From assembly GCA_019285755.1 (NCBI GenBank), contig CP079103.1:496001-560000 (forward strand): 64,000 nucleotides of DNA, read 5' to 3'. The notes below the pieces were generated by a model. The model did no database searches, was not told the origin of the DNA, and was given only the letters and a program-made list of their open reading frames with translations. Below are positions 1-11,910 of the stretch, in pieces (position 1 is the first letter of the stretch; each line of letters begins with the position of its first letter). This DNA comes from Chitinophaga sp. E66 (lineage in GTDB: Bacteria; Bacteroidota; Bacteroidia; Chitinophagales; Chitinophagaceae). The translations under genes and the position numbers were made by a program.

Positions 1-1
1 C

Positions 2-364
2 ATCGAGAAGAAAGTGGTGGAGCTGGCTACCAAAGCCCGCGACAGCAAGCTCACCATGGAAGAAATGACCGGCGGTACCTTCACCATCACCAACGGTGGG
101 GTATTCGGCTCCCTCATGAGCACACCCATCATCAATATCCCGCAATCCGCCATCCTCGGCATGCACAAGATCCAGGACCGCCCCATGGCGGTGAACGGAC
201 AGGTAGTGATCCGCCCCATGATGTACGTAGCCCTCAGTTACGACCACCGCATCATCGATGGCCGCGAGTCCGTAAGCTTCCTCGTTCGCGTGAAAGACAT
301 GCTGGAGAACCCCGAACAGCTCCTGTTCGGCAAGGATCCCGTGAAAGCGCTGCTGAAAGTATAA
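2..364 (+). CDS. 2-oxo acid dehydrogenase E2 acyltransferase, C-terminal part (partial)
   Basis: This is the 3' end of a dihydrolipoamide acyltransferase, the E2 core of a 2-oxo acid dehydrogenase complex; the 2-oxoglutarate (succinyl-transferring, OdhB/SucB-like) type fits best. The gene begins outside the window and is open from base 2. The catalytic-domain signature is visible: TNGGVFGS, then [12 protein letters not shown], and near the end the active-site motif [11 protein letters not shown], whose His and Asp are the catalytic pair of the CoA-dependent acyltransferase fold. The C-terminus (DPVKALLKV) is complete and the reading frame is intact. A terminator-like hairpin follows. Which 2-oxo acid is used cannot be decided from this fragment. 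Confidence 0.9.
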   Translation: MEKKVVELATKARDSKLTMEEMTGGTFTITNGGVFGSLMSTPIINIPQSAILGMHKIQDRPMAVNGQVVIRPMMYVALSYDHRIIDGRESVSFLVRVKDMLENPEQLLFGKDPVKALLKV

Positions 365-388
365 TTTACCGTAATAGTATATCGCAAA

Positions 389-418
389 GGGGCTCCCATA
401 ACGGGCAGCCCCTTTTTC
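389..418 (+). terminator. Rho-independent terminator after the E2 gene
   Basis: A GC-rich hairpin has arms ggggct (389-394) and agcccc (407-412), extended by imperfect CCC/GGG pairing, and is followed directly by a T-run at 413-417. It lies about 25 bp after the E2 stop codon. Confidence 0.75.
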
Positions 419-600
419 TTAAAATAAATTTCACATTGCAATCACCCTCTTTTACCCTCCTTGTACCTGTAACCATAACAGCGTGGCAGTACCACAGAAC
501 GACGTGAGATCAACTATGTAGAGAATTAAGGGCGATTACCAGCACTCGTGCGCATAGCTTCTAAAAGCCGATGAATGTAGTAAATCCGGATTATTTTTTA

Positions 601-630
601 CTTTGTACGGCTGAGAATGACCGTACAAAG
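601..630. promoter_or_regulatory. Perfect 10-bp inverted repeat before the sigma-factor gene
   Basis: CTTTGTACGG (601-610) and CCGTACAAAG (621-630) are exact reverse complements separated by 10 bp. The repeat lies just before the preferred ATG at 637 and would lie inside the gene if the upstream ATG at 571 were used. It could be an operator or a leader hairpin covering the start region. No T-run follows, so it is not a standard terminator. Confidence 0.5.
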
Positions 631-636
631 CTACTT

Positions 637-1146
637 ATGCATCAATCGAGATCAGGAAAGGTTGTTTCCTTCGAGGAACAGTTCAGGGTTCACTATGTTT
701 TATTGTGCCGGGCAGCTTATTATATCGTATTAGACCAGGACGCCGCCCGCGATATCGTGCAGGACTTTTTCCTCTACTGCTGGAATAAGCGCCACGATAT
801 CCAGATCACTCACGACTTTAAAAGCTATGCTCTGCGTTCCATCAAGAATGCCTCCCTCCGGTATTTACAGAAATCCGGCAAGGTACTGCTGGAAGAGATT
901 AAAGTGATCGAGGCGATGAGTGAATACTTCCCGGAGGACGACGGCAGTGAAGAAGAACGGCGTAATGCCGCCCTGTGGGCAGCAGTGTCCCGGATGCCGG
1001 AGCAACGCCGGAAGGTCTTTCTTATGAGCAACCAGGAAGGCCTGAAATATAAAGATATCGCAGATGTGCTGGGGATTTCGATCAATACCGTAAAGACGCA
1101 GATCAAGCAGGCTTTGCAGTTTTACGGAAGGAATGCGGCTGGATGA
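637..1146 (+). CDS. ECF RNA polymerase sigma-70 factor (Bacteroidota FecI-like)
   Basis: An extracytoplasmic-function sigma factor that would direct RNA polymerase to the SusCD promoter of this locus. Region 2 is seen at RAAYYIVLDQDAARDIVQDFF and following residues; region 4 with its helix-turn-helix is at the C-terminus (MPEQRRKVFLM, then YKDIADVLGISINTVKTQI). I prefer the ATG at 637 because a protein starting there has normal ECF length. The frame is open back to an ATG at 571, but that would place a perfect inverted repeat inside the coding region. The gene is intact. The FecR gene starts 33 bp downstream, followed by an STN-containing SusC, the classic sigma/anti-sigma/transducer order. 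Confidence 0.92.
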   Translation: MHQSRSGKVVSFEEQFRVHYVLLCRAAYYIVLDQDAARDIVQDFFLYCWNKRHDIQITHDFKSYALRSIKNASLRYLQKSGKVLLEEIKVIEAMSEYFPEDDGSEEERRNAALWAAVSRMPEQRRKVFLMSNQEGLKYKDIADVLGISINTVKTQIKQALQFYGRNAAG

Positions 1147-1179
1147 TGAAATTGTTAACCCCTATAATGGCCTTAATGT

Positions 1180-2288
1180 ATGTTTGAACATAACGACGAT
1201 AAAAATATTGATTGGGATAAGCTGGCAGCCCGGCTGGATGGCGACCCTTCCGCCACAGACTTCACCGAAGAAGAGCTGCGGGTGCTGGCGGCGGAGCGCG
1301 AGATGCGGATCCGTATGGCGCCACCGGCATTCTCCGAGCGGGACGGCTGGCAGCAATTCGATGCCATCCGCAGTAAACGCCGGATAGTTCACATATTGCG
1401 GCTCACTGTGGCGGCCATATTGATACTGGCCATTGAGCGGGCGTCTGGATGTTTGAGCCGGACAAACAAGGTACAGCAAAACCTTCCCAACTGGCTAATG
1501 TAAAGCCCTCCGGAAAAGTGCAGCTGAGGATGGGCGATGGCCGTTTGGTAGAACTGGGTGGGGAAGAACAAACCATTCAACATGGCTCCGATGCAAAAAT
1601 TACAACAGGCAGTTCATCCATCGCTTACGCTGGTGGTACATCCGCAGCAGCAGCCATAAAGATGGACACGCTGGAGATACCCAGAGGCTTGCAGTTCAGC
1701 CTGCAGCTTTCTGACGGGTCTAAAGTCTGGCTCAATTCCGAAACCGCTCTCAGCTACCCAGCTGTGTTCAACGGACCAACAAGAGACGTGTACGTGAGGG
1801 GAGAAGCGTTTTTCGAAGTCAAGGCCAATGCGGCGCAGCCGTTTATCGTTCACGCGGGAGATAATCAGCTGAAAGTGCTGGGTACTTCTTTCAACGTAAA
1901 TACGTTCGATGCCAAAGTAACCACCACATTAACTACCGGCCGCCTTCTTGTAGCAGCCGGCGCTGAACAGCGGCAGCTCGATCCCGGTGAACAAACCGTT
2001 TACAACAACGGTTCGCTGGATAAGCAAAACGTAGATACGCAGGTATTCACCGCCTGGAAGGATGGCGATCTGCTTTTCTACGATGCCTCCTTGCTGGATA
2101 TTACCCGGTACCTCGGGCGCAACTACGATTACAATTTTGAGTTTGACAATATATCACTGGAAACGCTCCGCTTTACGCTCGATATGCCCCGGCCCGCAAA
2201 CCTGCAGGTTGCGCTGGACGTGATTGGCAAAGGGTTGGATATCCGTTTCCATGTACAGGATAAGACCGTTCGGATAAGCAAAAACTGA
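1180..2288 (+). CDS. FecR-family anti-sigma factor (one frame break)
   Basis: An inner-membrane anti-sigma factor partnered with the upstream ECF sigma. The N-terminal cytoplasmic part (about residues 1-75) precedes one transmembrane helix (LTVAAILILAI). The periplasmic FecR domain follows (DGSKVWLNSETALSYPAVF, then RDVYVRGEAFFEVKANA), and a DUF4974-like C-terminal domain ends in FHVQDKTVRISKN. The frame changes by -1 at about 1433-1440, just after the membrane helix; adding one base gives 369 residues, normal for the family. Signal from the SusC below would reach this protein through the STN domain. Confidence 0.9.
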
Positions 2289-2375
2289 CCAGGATAAACA
2301 ATAACATAACAGAAGGGAATACCGTCAACCAAATTGAGCGGGATGGACTATTAATTTAATCTTCATTCTAATAAG

Positions 2376-5300
2376 ATGAGACGTAAGGATTTATTCTTTC
2401 TACGGAAAGACAGGCTGTTTCATGCCCGGTGGTTCACATTAGTTTGGCTGCTTGGCCTGCTGTTGACCGCCGGAAGCAGCTACGGACAAAGCAAGGATGC
2501 ACTCGCACAGCGGATCACCTACAAAGCCAGCAAGGCCGCACTAAGTACGGTATTACGGGATGTCCGGAAGAAAACCAATGTGCGGTTTTCCTATAACAGC
2601 GAATTGGTGGGGCGGCAGCAGCCGGTTACGGTGAATGTAACTGCAATTCCGTTACGCGAATTCCTGCAGCAGGTGTTGGGAAACTGCGGATTGGAATTTA
2701 TCGAGGAGATGGGCGTAGTGATCATTTATGAGAAAAAGGACGACCGGGCCATATCTGCCGAGAACCAGGCGCCGAAACAGTTGTCCGTCGTATTACGCGG
2801 ACAGGTCACCGACCCTAAAGGCACGCCGCTGTCTGGGGTGAGCATCCGTGGACTGGCGTCGCGCGAGATGACGACAACCAGCGAAGAAGGCATGTTCGTG
2901 CTTTTTGCGCATGATAAGGAAACGGTGAGCTTCTCCAGGTTAGGGATGAAAGCGTTTACTTACAAGGTGGCCAATGCCACAGACCGTTTTCTAACTTTTA
3001 AAATGGATACGGTTGTCAGCGAGATACAGGAAGTTGTAGTGACAGGTTATCAGAAGATCGATCCGAAACTGGCTACCGGTACTTACACCCGCCTCAAAGG
3101 GGCGGAAATCGTTCAGCCGGGTGTGGCCTCGGTGGACCAGATGCTCCAGGGTAAGGTGCCCGGCCTCATGGTGATCAATACTTCCGGATCGGTGAACGGC
3201 CAACCTAAGATGCGTATCCGGGGAACATCGACACTGGTAGGGAATGCTTCCCCGCTTATCGTAGTGGATGGGATGATCCGTCCCGATCCTGTCAATATCG
3301 AAGCTTCCGTGCTCAATAATCTGGTCTCGGATGTGGCTAACGCCAATTATGCACTGATGGGTAATGCGCTATCGGGGATCAACGTATTCGATATCGAAAG
3401 CCTTACCTTTTTGCGGGATGCGGCTGCAACGGCCATCTATGGTACCAGGGCAGCAAATGGGGTAATTGTGATCAATACGAAAAGAGGAAAGGTAGGCGCC
3501 ATGCAGATCAATTATAACGCCAGCGTAAGCTTTCAGGCCAGGCCCACTTATAACAAAATGATGTTAATGAATTCGAAGGAAAGGGTGGAGCTGTCCCGGC
3601 AATTTGAAGCTGACGGCGTGGTGTTTCAACCAGGCTTTACCGGATTCCGGGAGATGGACTCTTATGAAGGTCTCCGTTACGCGCTTTACAGCAGGAATAT
3701 CACGCAATCGGAATTCGACCAGAAAGTGGCACAGCTGGAAACGAATAACACGGATTGGTTTAAAGAGTTTTTCCGCAATCAGCTTGGAACGCAACATAGC
3801 ATCAGTTTCGGCGGCGGGGCGGGTAAAACGACCTACTATGCTTCATTTAACTATGCGCTCAATAACGGGGCAGCGAAGTTAGATGGCAATACCCGTTATG
3901 GCGCACAGATGTCCATCCGTTCCGAATTGGGAAAACGCTTGTCGATCGATTTGAGCATGAACAGCAATGTGAGTAATTCAACCGGTTACTATAGTGCGGT
4001 AACCAATCCCAACAATTACGCTTTACAAACCAGCCGCACATTAGATCCGGCTATCTTTTATCCGTTAAGCGCACATAGGAATGAGCTGAACGGAGAAACG
4101 GGATATCTCTCCAACAGGGGCAGTCCATTTACTTCAACATGAGGAACGAGCATGCGCATTCCATGAACGAAAGCAAATCCCGTTCAACCAGCGTAAACCT
4201 GATATTGGATTATAAGATCAGCCAGAAATGGAAATTCCTCCATCAGTCCAATATCATGATATCGGATGCAAATGGCTTTTCCGCATTCGACGAGCGCTCT
4301 TACCTGGCCGCGAACCTGAGGACCTGGAACTATGGTGAAACACCTTCGGAGTTGGTTTTTAACAGTTCGGATTTACCCTCCGGCGGGATCGCCAATATAA
4401 ACCAGATGAGCAGCACTGCCTGGGGCGTTCGTAACAGCCTGGATTTTGCCACACCGCTTTTTGACAACCGGGATCAGTTAAACTTTACGATCGGCAGTGA
4501 ATTCAATAGTGAAAAGTTTGATGGCTATAGTGCTACGGAACCCGGGTACTTTCCGGACCGTGGAAAGACTTTTTTGCGTCGGATGTTATCCGCAGAAAGC
4601 ACAGCCGGCAGTATCTGACGGACGGTTTGAAGAATACCGTCTCGGGTTATGCTACCATGACTTACAGCCTGATGAATAAGTACATTGTGCGTGGCGATAT
4701 TCGGACCGACGGCTCCAACAGATTCGGGCAATACTCCAACGCTAAATTCTCCCTAACTTCAGCGTCTCTGGCCGCTGGAACGCTTATGCGGAAGAATGGT
4801 TCCCGGCGGGTAAGTTGCTGTCCAGCTTCGGCCTCAGCCTTTCTTACGGTACGCAGGGTAATGTTGTCAGTGCGGTGGGCCCAAACCTGATCGCGTATTA
4901 TGAACCTTCCGGCAATTCTTTTAACCCTGCTACCCAGGTCCCCTATATGCGGATTAAATCCCTCCCTTACCCGGATCTCCGCTGGGAGAAAACCAGGCAG
5001 TTCAACCTGGGCGCCGATATGGCATTCTGGAACGGCCGTTTGCGCGCGGGGTTGAATTATTATCATAAACATACTGTGGATGTGGTTGATAAGGTGGATA
5101 TCCCTTTCGAATACGGTATGGAATATATGTACAGGAACGGCAGCGAATTGTTTAACAAGGGCCTGGAAGTGGCGTTGAGCTTAGACGTGATAAAGAACCA
5201 GGCCACCACTTTTACCATTTCCATGAATACCTCCCGGAATTTCAACCGGAAGGATGATGGCAATCCCCGTTCGGATCTGAATTCGTTCCTGAACGGGCAG

Positions 5301-6037
5301 GGCCATTTGCCGGGTAAGCCTGTTAGCGGGTTCTATTCCTATATCTTTAATGGCCTCAGCCCTGTAAACGGCCAGCCCACATTTAAAAACATCACCGCTT
5401 CCGAGCAGGCCGTCAAATTCACCGATCCGGGCCAGTTCCTGGTGTATTCCGGTCAGATGGATCCGACGCTGACATTATCCGTGTCGCCCTCACTGCAATA
5501 CAAGGCCTTCTCCATCCGGACGCATTTGTATGCCGTGATGGGTAATACCCGCCGGCTGAATCCGCCGTTTGGCCGTAATTATAGCAACAACGGCATTCCC
5601 GGAACCTTTACGAACGTGTCCCGCGAATACCTGGACCGCTGGCGCAAGCCGGGGATGAAGCGCATACCAACATCCCGGCGCTCGTGGATAATAAAACGGG
5701 CAGCTATTACTTCGTGCCTTACAGGGGCCCGCAGATGGCCAGCGGGTCGAGCGCCAATTACATGGTCGTGCCTATGGAAGCTTACGAGAAGTCGGATTAC
5801 CTCACCGCCAACGGAAGCTATCTCCGATGCAAGAATGTTATGTTGAATTATCTCATCCCCGCCAACCTGGTCCGCAGAATGGGAACGAAGAACCTTTCGG
5901 TCGGGTTTACCATGTATAACATATTCACAATCGCCAGCAAAGAAATGAAAGGCCAGGACCCGGAAACGGATGGTGTGGGCACCACCGCGCTGCCGATTAC
6001 GCGGCAATATGCATTCAGCCTGAACGCTGGATTTTAA
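2376..6037 (+). CDS. SusC/RagA-family TonB-dependent receptor with STN domain (four frame breaks)
   Basis: An outer-membrane active transporter for an unknown ligand. In order: signal peptide ending near SSYGQSK; STN domain (about residues 45-120, ITYKASKAALSTVLRDV), which contacts FecR in the periplasm; CarboxypepD_reg-like beta-sandwich (LRGQVTDPKGTPLSGVSI); plug domain (EVVVTGYQK, then LRDAAATAIYGTRAANGVIVI); and a beta-barrel to the end. Frame breaks fall near 4130, 4620, 4770-4815 and 5660, each equal to one missing base; the repaired length is 1,221 residues. The SusD partner starts 22 bp downstream. The STN domain plus the upstream sigma and FecR genes imply substrate-induced autoregulation. 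Confidence 0.92.
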
Positions 6038-6059
6038 TTCACTTATGCAATTATTCTCT

Positions 6060-7555
6060 ATGAAGAAGTTGTTTATGATCTTACTGGGCGCCTGTTGCAT
6101 GGTCTCCTGCAAGAAGTTTCTGAACGAATACTCTCAAACCGATATCAAACCTGAAACGACCGAGCATTTCGGAGAGATTATCTATTCGGATGGCTATCCG
6201 GATATAAAAGACCCGATGCATAGCTTTACCGTTTTTCTTGATGATGATGTGGAATGTTATTACGGTCCAACGCTGGGCAATAGTGGCATTTCCCGGATTA
6301 CGGCCCCTGTCTTTCAATGGCAGCCCGATTTTCAGGAACAAATGGAACGGGAATCCTCGTCGTTTTACTACAACGCATGGTTTAATTACTACAAGCGGAT
6401 CCTGGGCGCCAATGTGGTGATTCAGTTCATCGACGGGGCGGTAGGCCCGCAAAGGACAAGGACCAGATCAAAGGAGAGGCGTATGTGCTCAGGGCGTATT
6501 ACCATTTTATGCTGGTAAACCTGTATGCCGCGCCGTATAATGATTCCACTACCTCGCCGCAGTTATCGCCCGGCGTTCCCATCCGGACAACCTCGGATCT
6601 TTCGGAACAATACCTGACAAGAAACCCCGTAAAGAGGTGTACGCCCAGATAGAACGTGATCTGGACAGCGCCATTTTGTTGCTGAGCAGGGAGAAGAATA
6701 CCAAGAAGGTAACCCGACTCAACCATGTTGCGGCGCATTTGCTGGCCAGCCGGGTGTACCTTTTGAAGAGAAATGGGAGAAGGCCGTCGAACATGCCGAT
6801 ATCGTATTAAGCTACCATCCCCAGCTGATGGACCTCAACACTGGGGCGGTATTCCCGTACCGGAAAGCAAGCCGCTGGCGGGGATCAATAATGTTGAGTC
6901 GATATGGTGCTACGGTACGGCGTCGGAGAAGTTGCCGGAAACTTATGGAATGGTCTATGATCTTTCTTACGACCTGGTCAGCAGCTTCGAGCCGGCAGAC
7001 CTTCGGGCCTTGACCGGTTTTTATGTAAACCCTCCGGAATTGAAGGTGTATTACGCAACGGATTTTTCGCAGCAGAAAGTATTCCCCGCCGGACAGCTCG
7101 GCATGGGCAATAACTACGACAGCTATAATTCCTGGCGAAGTGCGGAGGCTTACCTGAACCGGGCGGAAGCGCTTATCCAGCTGTATAAGACTAAGGGCGA
7201 CGTTGGTTATGCTACCAAGGCGCTTTTCAGCCTCAATACTTTACGGGCTTCCCGTATTGACAGGACGGCCTTTACCAACTGGACCGTTAAGCCTGCGGCT
7301 GAAATGCTACGCCTGTGCCGGGAGGAGCGCCGCCGTGAATTGTACCTCGAGGAAATGCACCGCTGGTTTGATCTGCGCAGATACGGGATGCCCGCCATCA
7401 AACACGTTTACCGGCCGGATGAGCTCACTACGGAAGTTTACCAGTTGGATGCGAGAGACCCGCAGTATCTTCTCCCGATCCCGGAAGAGGTGCTCACCCG
7501 AAACGCCATGCTACAACCTAATCCCCGGAGAACGGGAGCCCGCATGCCTCAATAA
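6060..7555 (+). CDS. SusD/RagB-family outer-membrane lipoprotein (four frame breaks)
   Basis: The surface substrate-binding lid of the upstream SusC. I chose the ATG at 6060 because it gives a compact lipoprotein signal with Cys in the MVSCKK lipobox; an ATG at 6045 is also in frame. SusD hallmarks are visible: KGEAYVLRAYYHF in the TPR core, YLNRAEALIQLYK, and the C-terminal block REERRRELYLEEMHRWFDLRRYG followed by YLLPIPEEVL. Frame breaks near 6450, 6632, 6765 and 6850 are each one lost base; three sit in A, T and G runs. The repaired length is 499 residues. The ligand cannot be inferred from the sequence. Confidence 0.93.
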
Positions 7556-7581
7556 ACCTGTTTATGTCTAAGAATATTTTT

Positions 7582-8402
7582 ATGAAGTATTTTCTGATGA
7601 TATCGATCGCCGCCGTTGCGCTGGCTGTAATAAAGAAGCTAAACTCGCTCCTTCCGCCCCGGAGTCGATACACCTATTGCCACAGGGGAATAGCCAGTAT
7701 GACGATAGCATCATGGCCGCATACAACAAATATGCGACCTTCATCCTCTACAGGTTCAGTCAAAACGATTATGGCTATAACCAGATAGAACAAAAGAAAG
7801 ACAGTGCTTTTAACGCAAACCCGGCGTATATCAGCCCGGTGCTGCGCTTCCTGCATGAGCACCTGTTCCATGTGTTCCCGGAGCGTTTCCTGCAGAAAAC
7901 GATGCCATACAAGATCCTCCTGGCATCTTATATCGGCGGAAAGGATACCCGGAGCGCCGTCAATTTTGCCAGCACATATGCGACGCTTACCATAGGATGG
8001 GCGGATAGCACATTTCTACAGCAAACGACCGATGCGCAGAAAAGGAAGCTGCGGTCAAACCTGATCCGCTTCTATATGGAAAGGGCTTTCCGGGCAGGAT
8101 CGATCGAGTCTCCGCAGGATTTCAAGGCATTGGCCCCACCCAGTTATGTAGCTGTAAGTACGCAGGCTTTGAGGAATCAGTGGGGAGTTATCGAGCCTTC
8201 CGGGCGGCTTCTGACTTCGGGATCCGATTTCCTGGGGTATGTTGAAGCGATTTGCACACGGTCGCGGGCGGATATCGAGGAGGCATATTTTAACCCGGCG
8301 GTAGATACGAAAGGGTATTACAAGCTAAAGTACAGGGCGGTCATCACCTACTTCGACACGAAATTCGGCATAGACCTGCAGGCAATCGGGGATGCGTTCT
8401 GA
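7582..8402 (+). CDS. SusCD-associated lipoprotein, possibly related to the import-associated metallohydrolase family
   Basis: A secreted lipoprotein of about 273 residues following SusD. After repair of one lost base near 7626 the signal ends in a lipobox with Cys followed by NKEAKLAPS. The N-terminal half (YDDSIMAAYNKYATFILYRFSQND, then FPERFLQKTMPYKILLASYI) resembles the start of the SusCD-associated zinc metallohydrolase lipoproteins. I do not see a proper HExxH motif; LHEHLFHVF is the nearest stretch and has the wrong spacing. It may be a catalytically dead or only distant relative. An alternative start lies at 7564. Function unknown; surface location inferred. Confidence 0.6.
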
Positions 8403-8491
8403 TCTCCGTTCATCACATTCTGCGTATCCGGATCACCCTTTTTAATGGATCCGGTACCCATACTTTAATTAAGGCTTAAATAATTTACTGC

Positions 8492-10626
8492 ATGATAGTG
8501 TTTAAAAGAGGCAAGCGCCTTTTAATGACCATGTTCGCCCTGTCCGCAATGGCTGCTGCCATTGGCCAGAGCCCTGAAGACCCGAAAGCCGTTCCTGCAT
8601 ACCGCAAGGCGGCGATTCAATCCATGGTCGACCGCATTCAGAAGAAGCATTACAACCCGAAAGCCATTAATGATTCGTTTTCTATCGCCGTATTCGACCG
8701 CTTATTGCATGTGATGGATCCCAACAGTTACATTTTCCTGCAGGAAGATGTGCGGCAGCTGGAGAAATTCCGTACGCTCGTGGATGATCAGCTGGCAACG
8801 GGCGATCCCGCTTTTTCGAGGCGGCATATGGCATTTACCGCCGCCGCGTGACGGAAGCGGAAGCTGATTATAAACTTTTGATGGCCGCTGCCATTACGTT
8901 CGATAAGCAGGAGGAGGTAAAACATGTCCGGAAGAACGATCCTTTTCCGGCCACTGCTAATGATAGAAAGGAATTGTGGCGGAAACTGCTGAAATACTAT
9001 GTGATCAGGAATTACATGGACCTGGCAGTAGCGGCAGACAGCAATGCGGTAAGTAAACCCACAGACCCGGCCACGATGGAGAAGGCAAAAGTTAAAGTGA
9101 AGAAGTATTTCGATGATTTCTTTGCACACAGCCATAAGCAAAAGTCGGGAGAAGAGAAGTTCGAAGCGTACCTGAACGTAATCGCCATGGAGTTCGATGC
9201 GCATACAATGTATTCCGGCCCCAAAGACCGCACGTTCACAGAAATGCTCAACAAGCGCTTTTTCGGACTGGGGATCGAACTGGAGAACCGGGATGGAGAG
9301 TACTACGTGAAACGCCTGATGCAGGGCGGTACTGCCTACTCCAGCGGCCTGGTAAAGGAAAACGACCGTATAGTAGCCATTGCCGATGCCGCCGGAGACT
9401 TGCTCAATATAAGCGGCCTGCCTAATAATGAAGTCGTAAGCATGATCCGGGGAGAAAGGAACGTCTGTGAAAATGCAGGTACAGCAAGCCGGAGAACAGG
9501 CCAGGACCGTAGTCGTGAAAAGGGACGAGGTAGTAGATACGGAGAATAAAGCGAAAAGCGCTGTAATAGACAGGAACGGGAAGCGATATGGCTACATCCG
9601 CTTTACGGACTTTTATATCGACGCGGGCGGAGATCAGAACAAAGGCGTTGCGGGAGATGTTGGGCGCGAACTGTCGTCGCCTCCGGCAGGAAGAAATCGA
9701 GGACTGATCATTGACCTCCGCAGCAACGGAGGCGGCGCGCTGGATGAAGTTGTGCGAATGTGCAACTTTTTCCTTCCCAAAGGCGGCATTTCTTACCTGA
9801 GAGGCAGGGAAACTTTCAACCAGTACGCCAGCAAAGCGGAGATCCCGTTTTATACCGGCCCGTTGACCGTATTGGTGGACGAATCCAGCGCCTCCGCCTC
9901 GGAGATATTCGCTGCAGCCATCCAGGACTATGGCCGTGGGATTATCGTTGGGTCGAAGACCACTTTTGTAAAGGTACCGCACAGCAAAATTTCAATATCG
10001 GCAGGATGGGCGACAGCAGCAAAGGCACTAAGCCTGAAAGATACGGCAGCCTGCGGATCACTATGGAGAAATTTTACCGCGCCAACGGTACTTCCACGCA
10101 GCTGAGAGGCGTTAGCTCCGATATCGTGTTTCAGGACAGGATGAACATCCAGTCCATCATGGAAACCGACTTCCCGAATATCCTGCCCTGTGATACGGTG
10201 ACCCTGCCGCCGCTGAAACGCGTTAACCAGGAAGGCGTATTTGCAGCTGTAATTGAAAAATCCAAAGCGCGCATCGCCGCTAATCCTGTATTCGCCAAAG
10301 TGGAGGCCATCAGCGGAAACCTGAAGGCCAGCCTGGAGCAGCCCGCCGAGCTGGATCTGGCCGGTTTCAGAAAGCACTACCAGCAATGGCACGGCGGAAC
10401 GAAGCAGGTACAGGCGCTCAGGAAACTGCCGGCGGATAAAAAGCTGGAAGTCGCCCTGACCACAGTCCGCAACATCAATCCCGCTCTCCGCAACGATGCC
10501 GACCGGATCCGTTTTAATAAGCAATGGATCGAGAGCATCGCGAACGATGTCTACGTGGAGGAAACGATTTCAATCCTGGAAGATATGCTGGCGAATCCCA
10601 TTGCGGGCGCAAATTCCGCCAAATAA
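8492..10626 (+). CDS. S41-family C-terminal processing (tail-specific) protease (three frame breaks)
   Basis: A periplasmic serine protease of the Prc/CtpA family. In order: signal peptide ending near AAAIGQSPED; N-terminal tail-specific protease region (VDRIQKKHYNP, VMDPNSYIFL); PDZ domain (FFGLGIELENRDGEYYVKRL, then GLVKENDRIVAI); S41 catalytic domain (GLIIDLRSNGGGALDEVV). The nucleophile Ser is in ESSASASEIFAAA and the general-base Lys in the repaired TTFVKGTAQQ stretch. A Prc-type C-terminal extension completes 712 residues. Breaks lie near 8815 (-1), 9456 (-2, an A run) and 9968 (-1). Its place between a SusCD lipoprotein and thioredoxins suggests processing of envelope proteins or imported peptides, which is inference. 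Confidence 0.9.
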
Positions 10627-10656
10627 TAATCCTCAATCCGTTTAAAAGATTTTATC

Positions 10657-11846
10657 ATGAAGAAAGTAATGACAGGCATACTGAGTATAAGCTGTCTGGC
10701 CGCTATGGCGCAGGATATAGGTGCAAGCTTCAGCAACACCAAACCGGAACCCATGGCGATCGTATCCGGCAAACTGGATAAGGCGCCAAATGACAGCCTC
10801 ATCTTTTATATGAGCCTTATTCGGGCGATACCACCAGCACGCGCATTAAAAACCATCAGTTCGAATTGCACATGCCGATGAAGAAGGGGGCAGCGTTTAT
10901 ATCCTTCAGATTGGCAATTTTACCGGGGAGAATAACGGGATGGCAACCCTCGTTTACCTCGAAGACGGTAAAATGGACATCCGTGGCAAAGGCGCCGGTT
11001 TCAATGATGCCAGCTATAAGGGATCCGCGTTTGTAAAGGAATGGCAGGAGGTGATGGTCCTGACCGACCCCTTCAACGGAGACGGTCTCCGTTTTGCGCA
11101 ACTGGAAAAGCAATATCACGAAGCCGTTGCCATTGGAGACGAAGATGCGATGAAGGTCGCCAGCGATGAAGCATCGGCTGTCGAGAAAAGAACAAAAGAG
11201 AAACTGAAGAATTGGGTGACCGCCCACCCCAACTCCGGCGTATGCGGGTATATACTCACTAATTATTTTGCGAATGATAAGAACTTTATAGATTCCGTGT
11301 ATGAAACCCTGGGCGATCGTGCCGGGGCGTCCCGCATTTTCCAACGCTATAAGTTCCCGGGCAAGGTGGACCAGATCCCATTAGAACTGAAGGTTGGGGA
11401 GGGCGAAGCCGTTGCTGCCGCGGGAAGGGTAAAACCAGGTACGGCTGCCCCGGATTTCACCATTCCTGATCTGGCCGGTAAGAACGTAACGCTTTCCGGT
11501 TTTAAAGGGAAGTACGTGTTCATCGATTTCTGGGCCAGCTGGTGCAGCCCTGTATCGAACAAATTCCCCATCTCAAGGAGATCAATGAACAATTCAAGAA
11601 AAAAACTTCCAGTTGGTGGCTGTGTCCCTCGATTCCAAACGCGAAGGCTGGGAGAAGGCGGTAAAGAAACATGACCTTACCTGGCTGAACGTTTCAAATC
11701 TCAAAGGCTGGGGCGAACCTGTCGCCGGACTGTATGGCGTTCGTTACCTCCCGTCAAACGTACTGATCGATCCTGCCGGAAATGTAATTGCGTACGACCT
11801 GTACGGCGATGCACTGAAAGCGAAGCTGACGGAGCTGATCAAATAA
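10657..11846 (+). CDS. TlpA-like thioredoxin with N-terminal DUF4369-like domain (four frame breaks)
   Basis: An exported thiol-disulfide oxidoreductase of about 397 residues. A signal peptide (ILSISCLAAMAQDIG) precedes a DUF4369-type N-terminal domain, a helical linker and an AhpC/TSA-thioredoxin domain beginning at GTAAPDFTIPDLAGKNVTL. The active site reads DFWASWCSP and, once a lost C near 11554 is restored, ends in the second Cys (WCSPC). The cis-Pro region YGVRYLPSNVLIDPAG is intact. Breaks near 10808, 10885, 11554 and 11605; the last is in a seven-A run. A second member of the family follows. Reduction of periplasmic substrates is the likely role. Confidence 0.88.
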
Positions 11847-11861
11847 TTGAATCCCTATCAC

Positions 11862-11895
11862 AAAGGCAATGGCGCTCTTTTGCGCCGTTGCCTTT
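11862..11895 (+). terminator. Hairpin terminator between the two thioredoxin genes
   Basis: Arms aaaggcaatggcgc (11862-11875) and gcgccgttgccttt (11882-11895) pair over 14 bp with one G-T wobble, and the sequence is T-rich at the 3' edge. It ends 15 bp before the next ATG, so it may limit transcription into the second thioredoxin gene. Confidence 0.65.
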
Positions 11896-11910
11896 TCAAT
11901 TGGTTATTGC

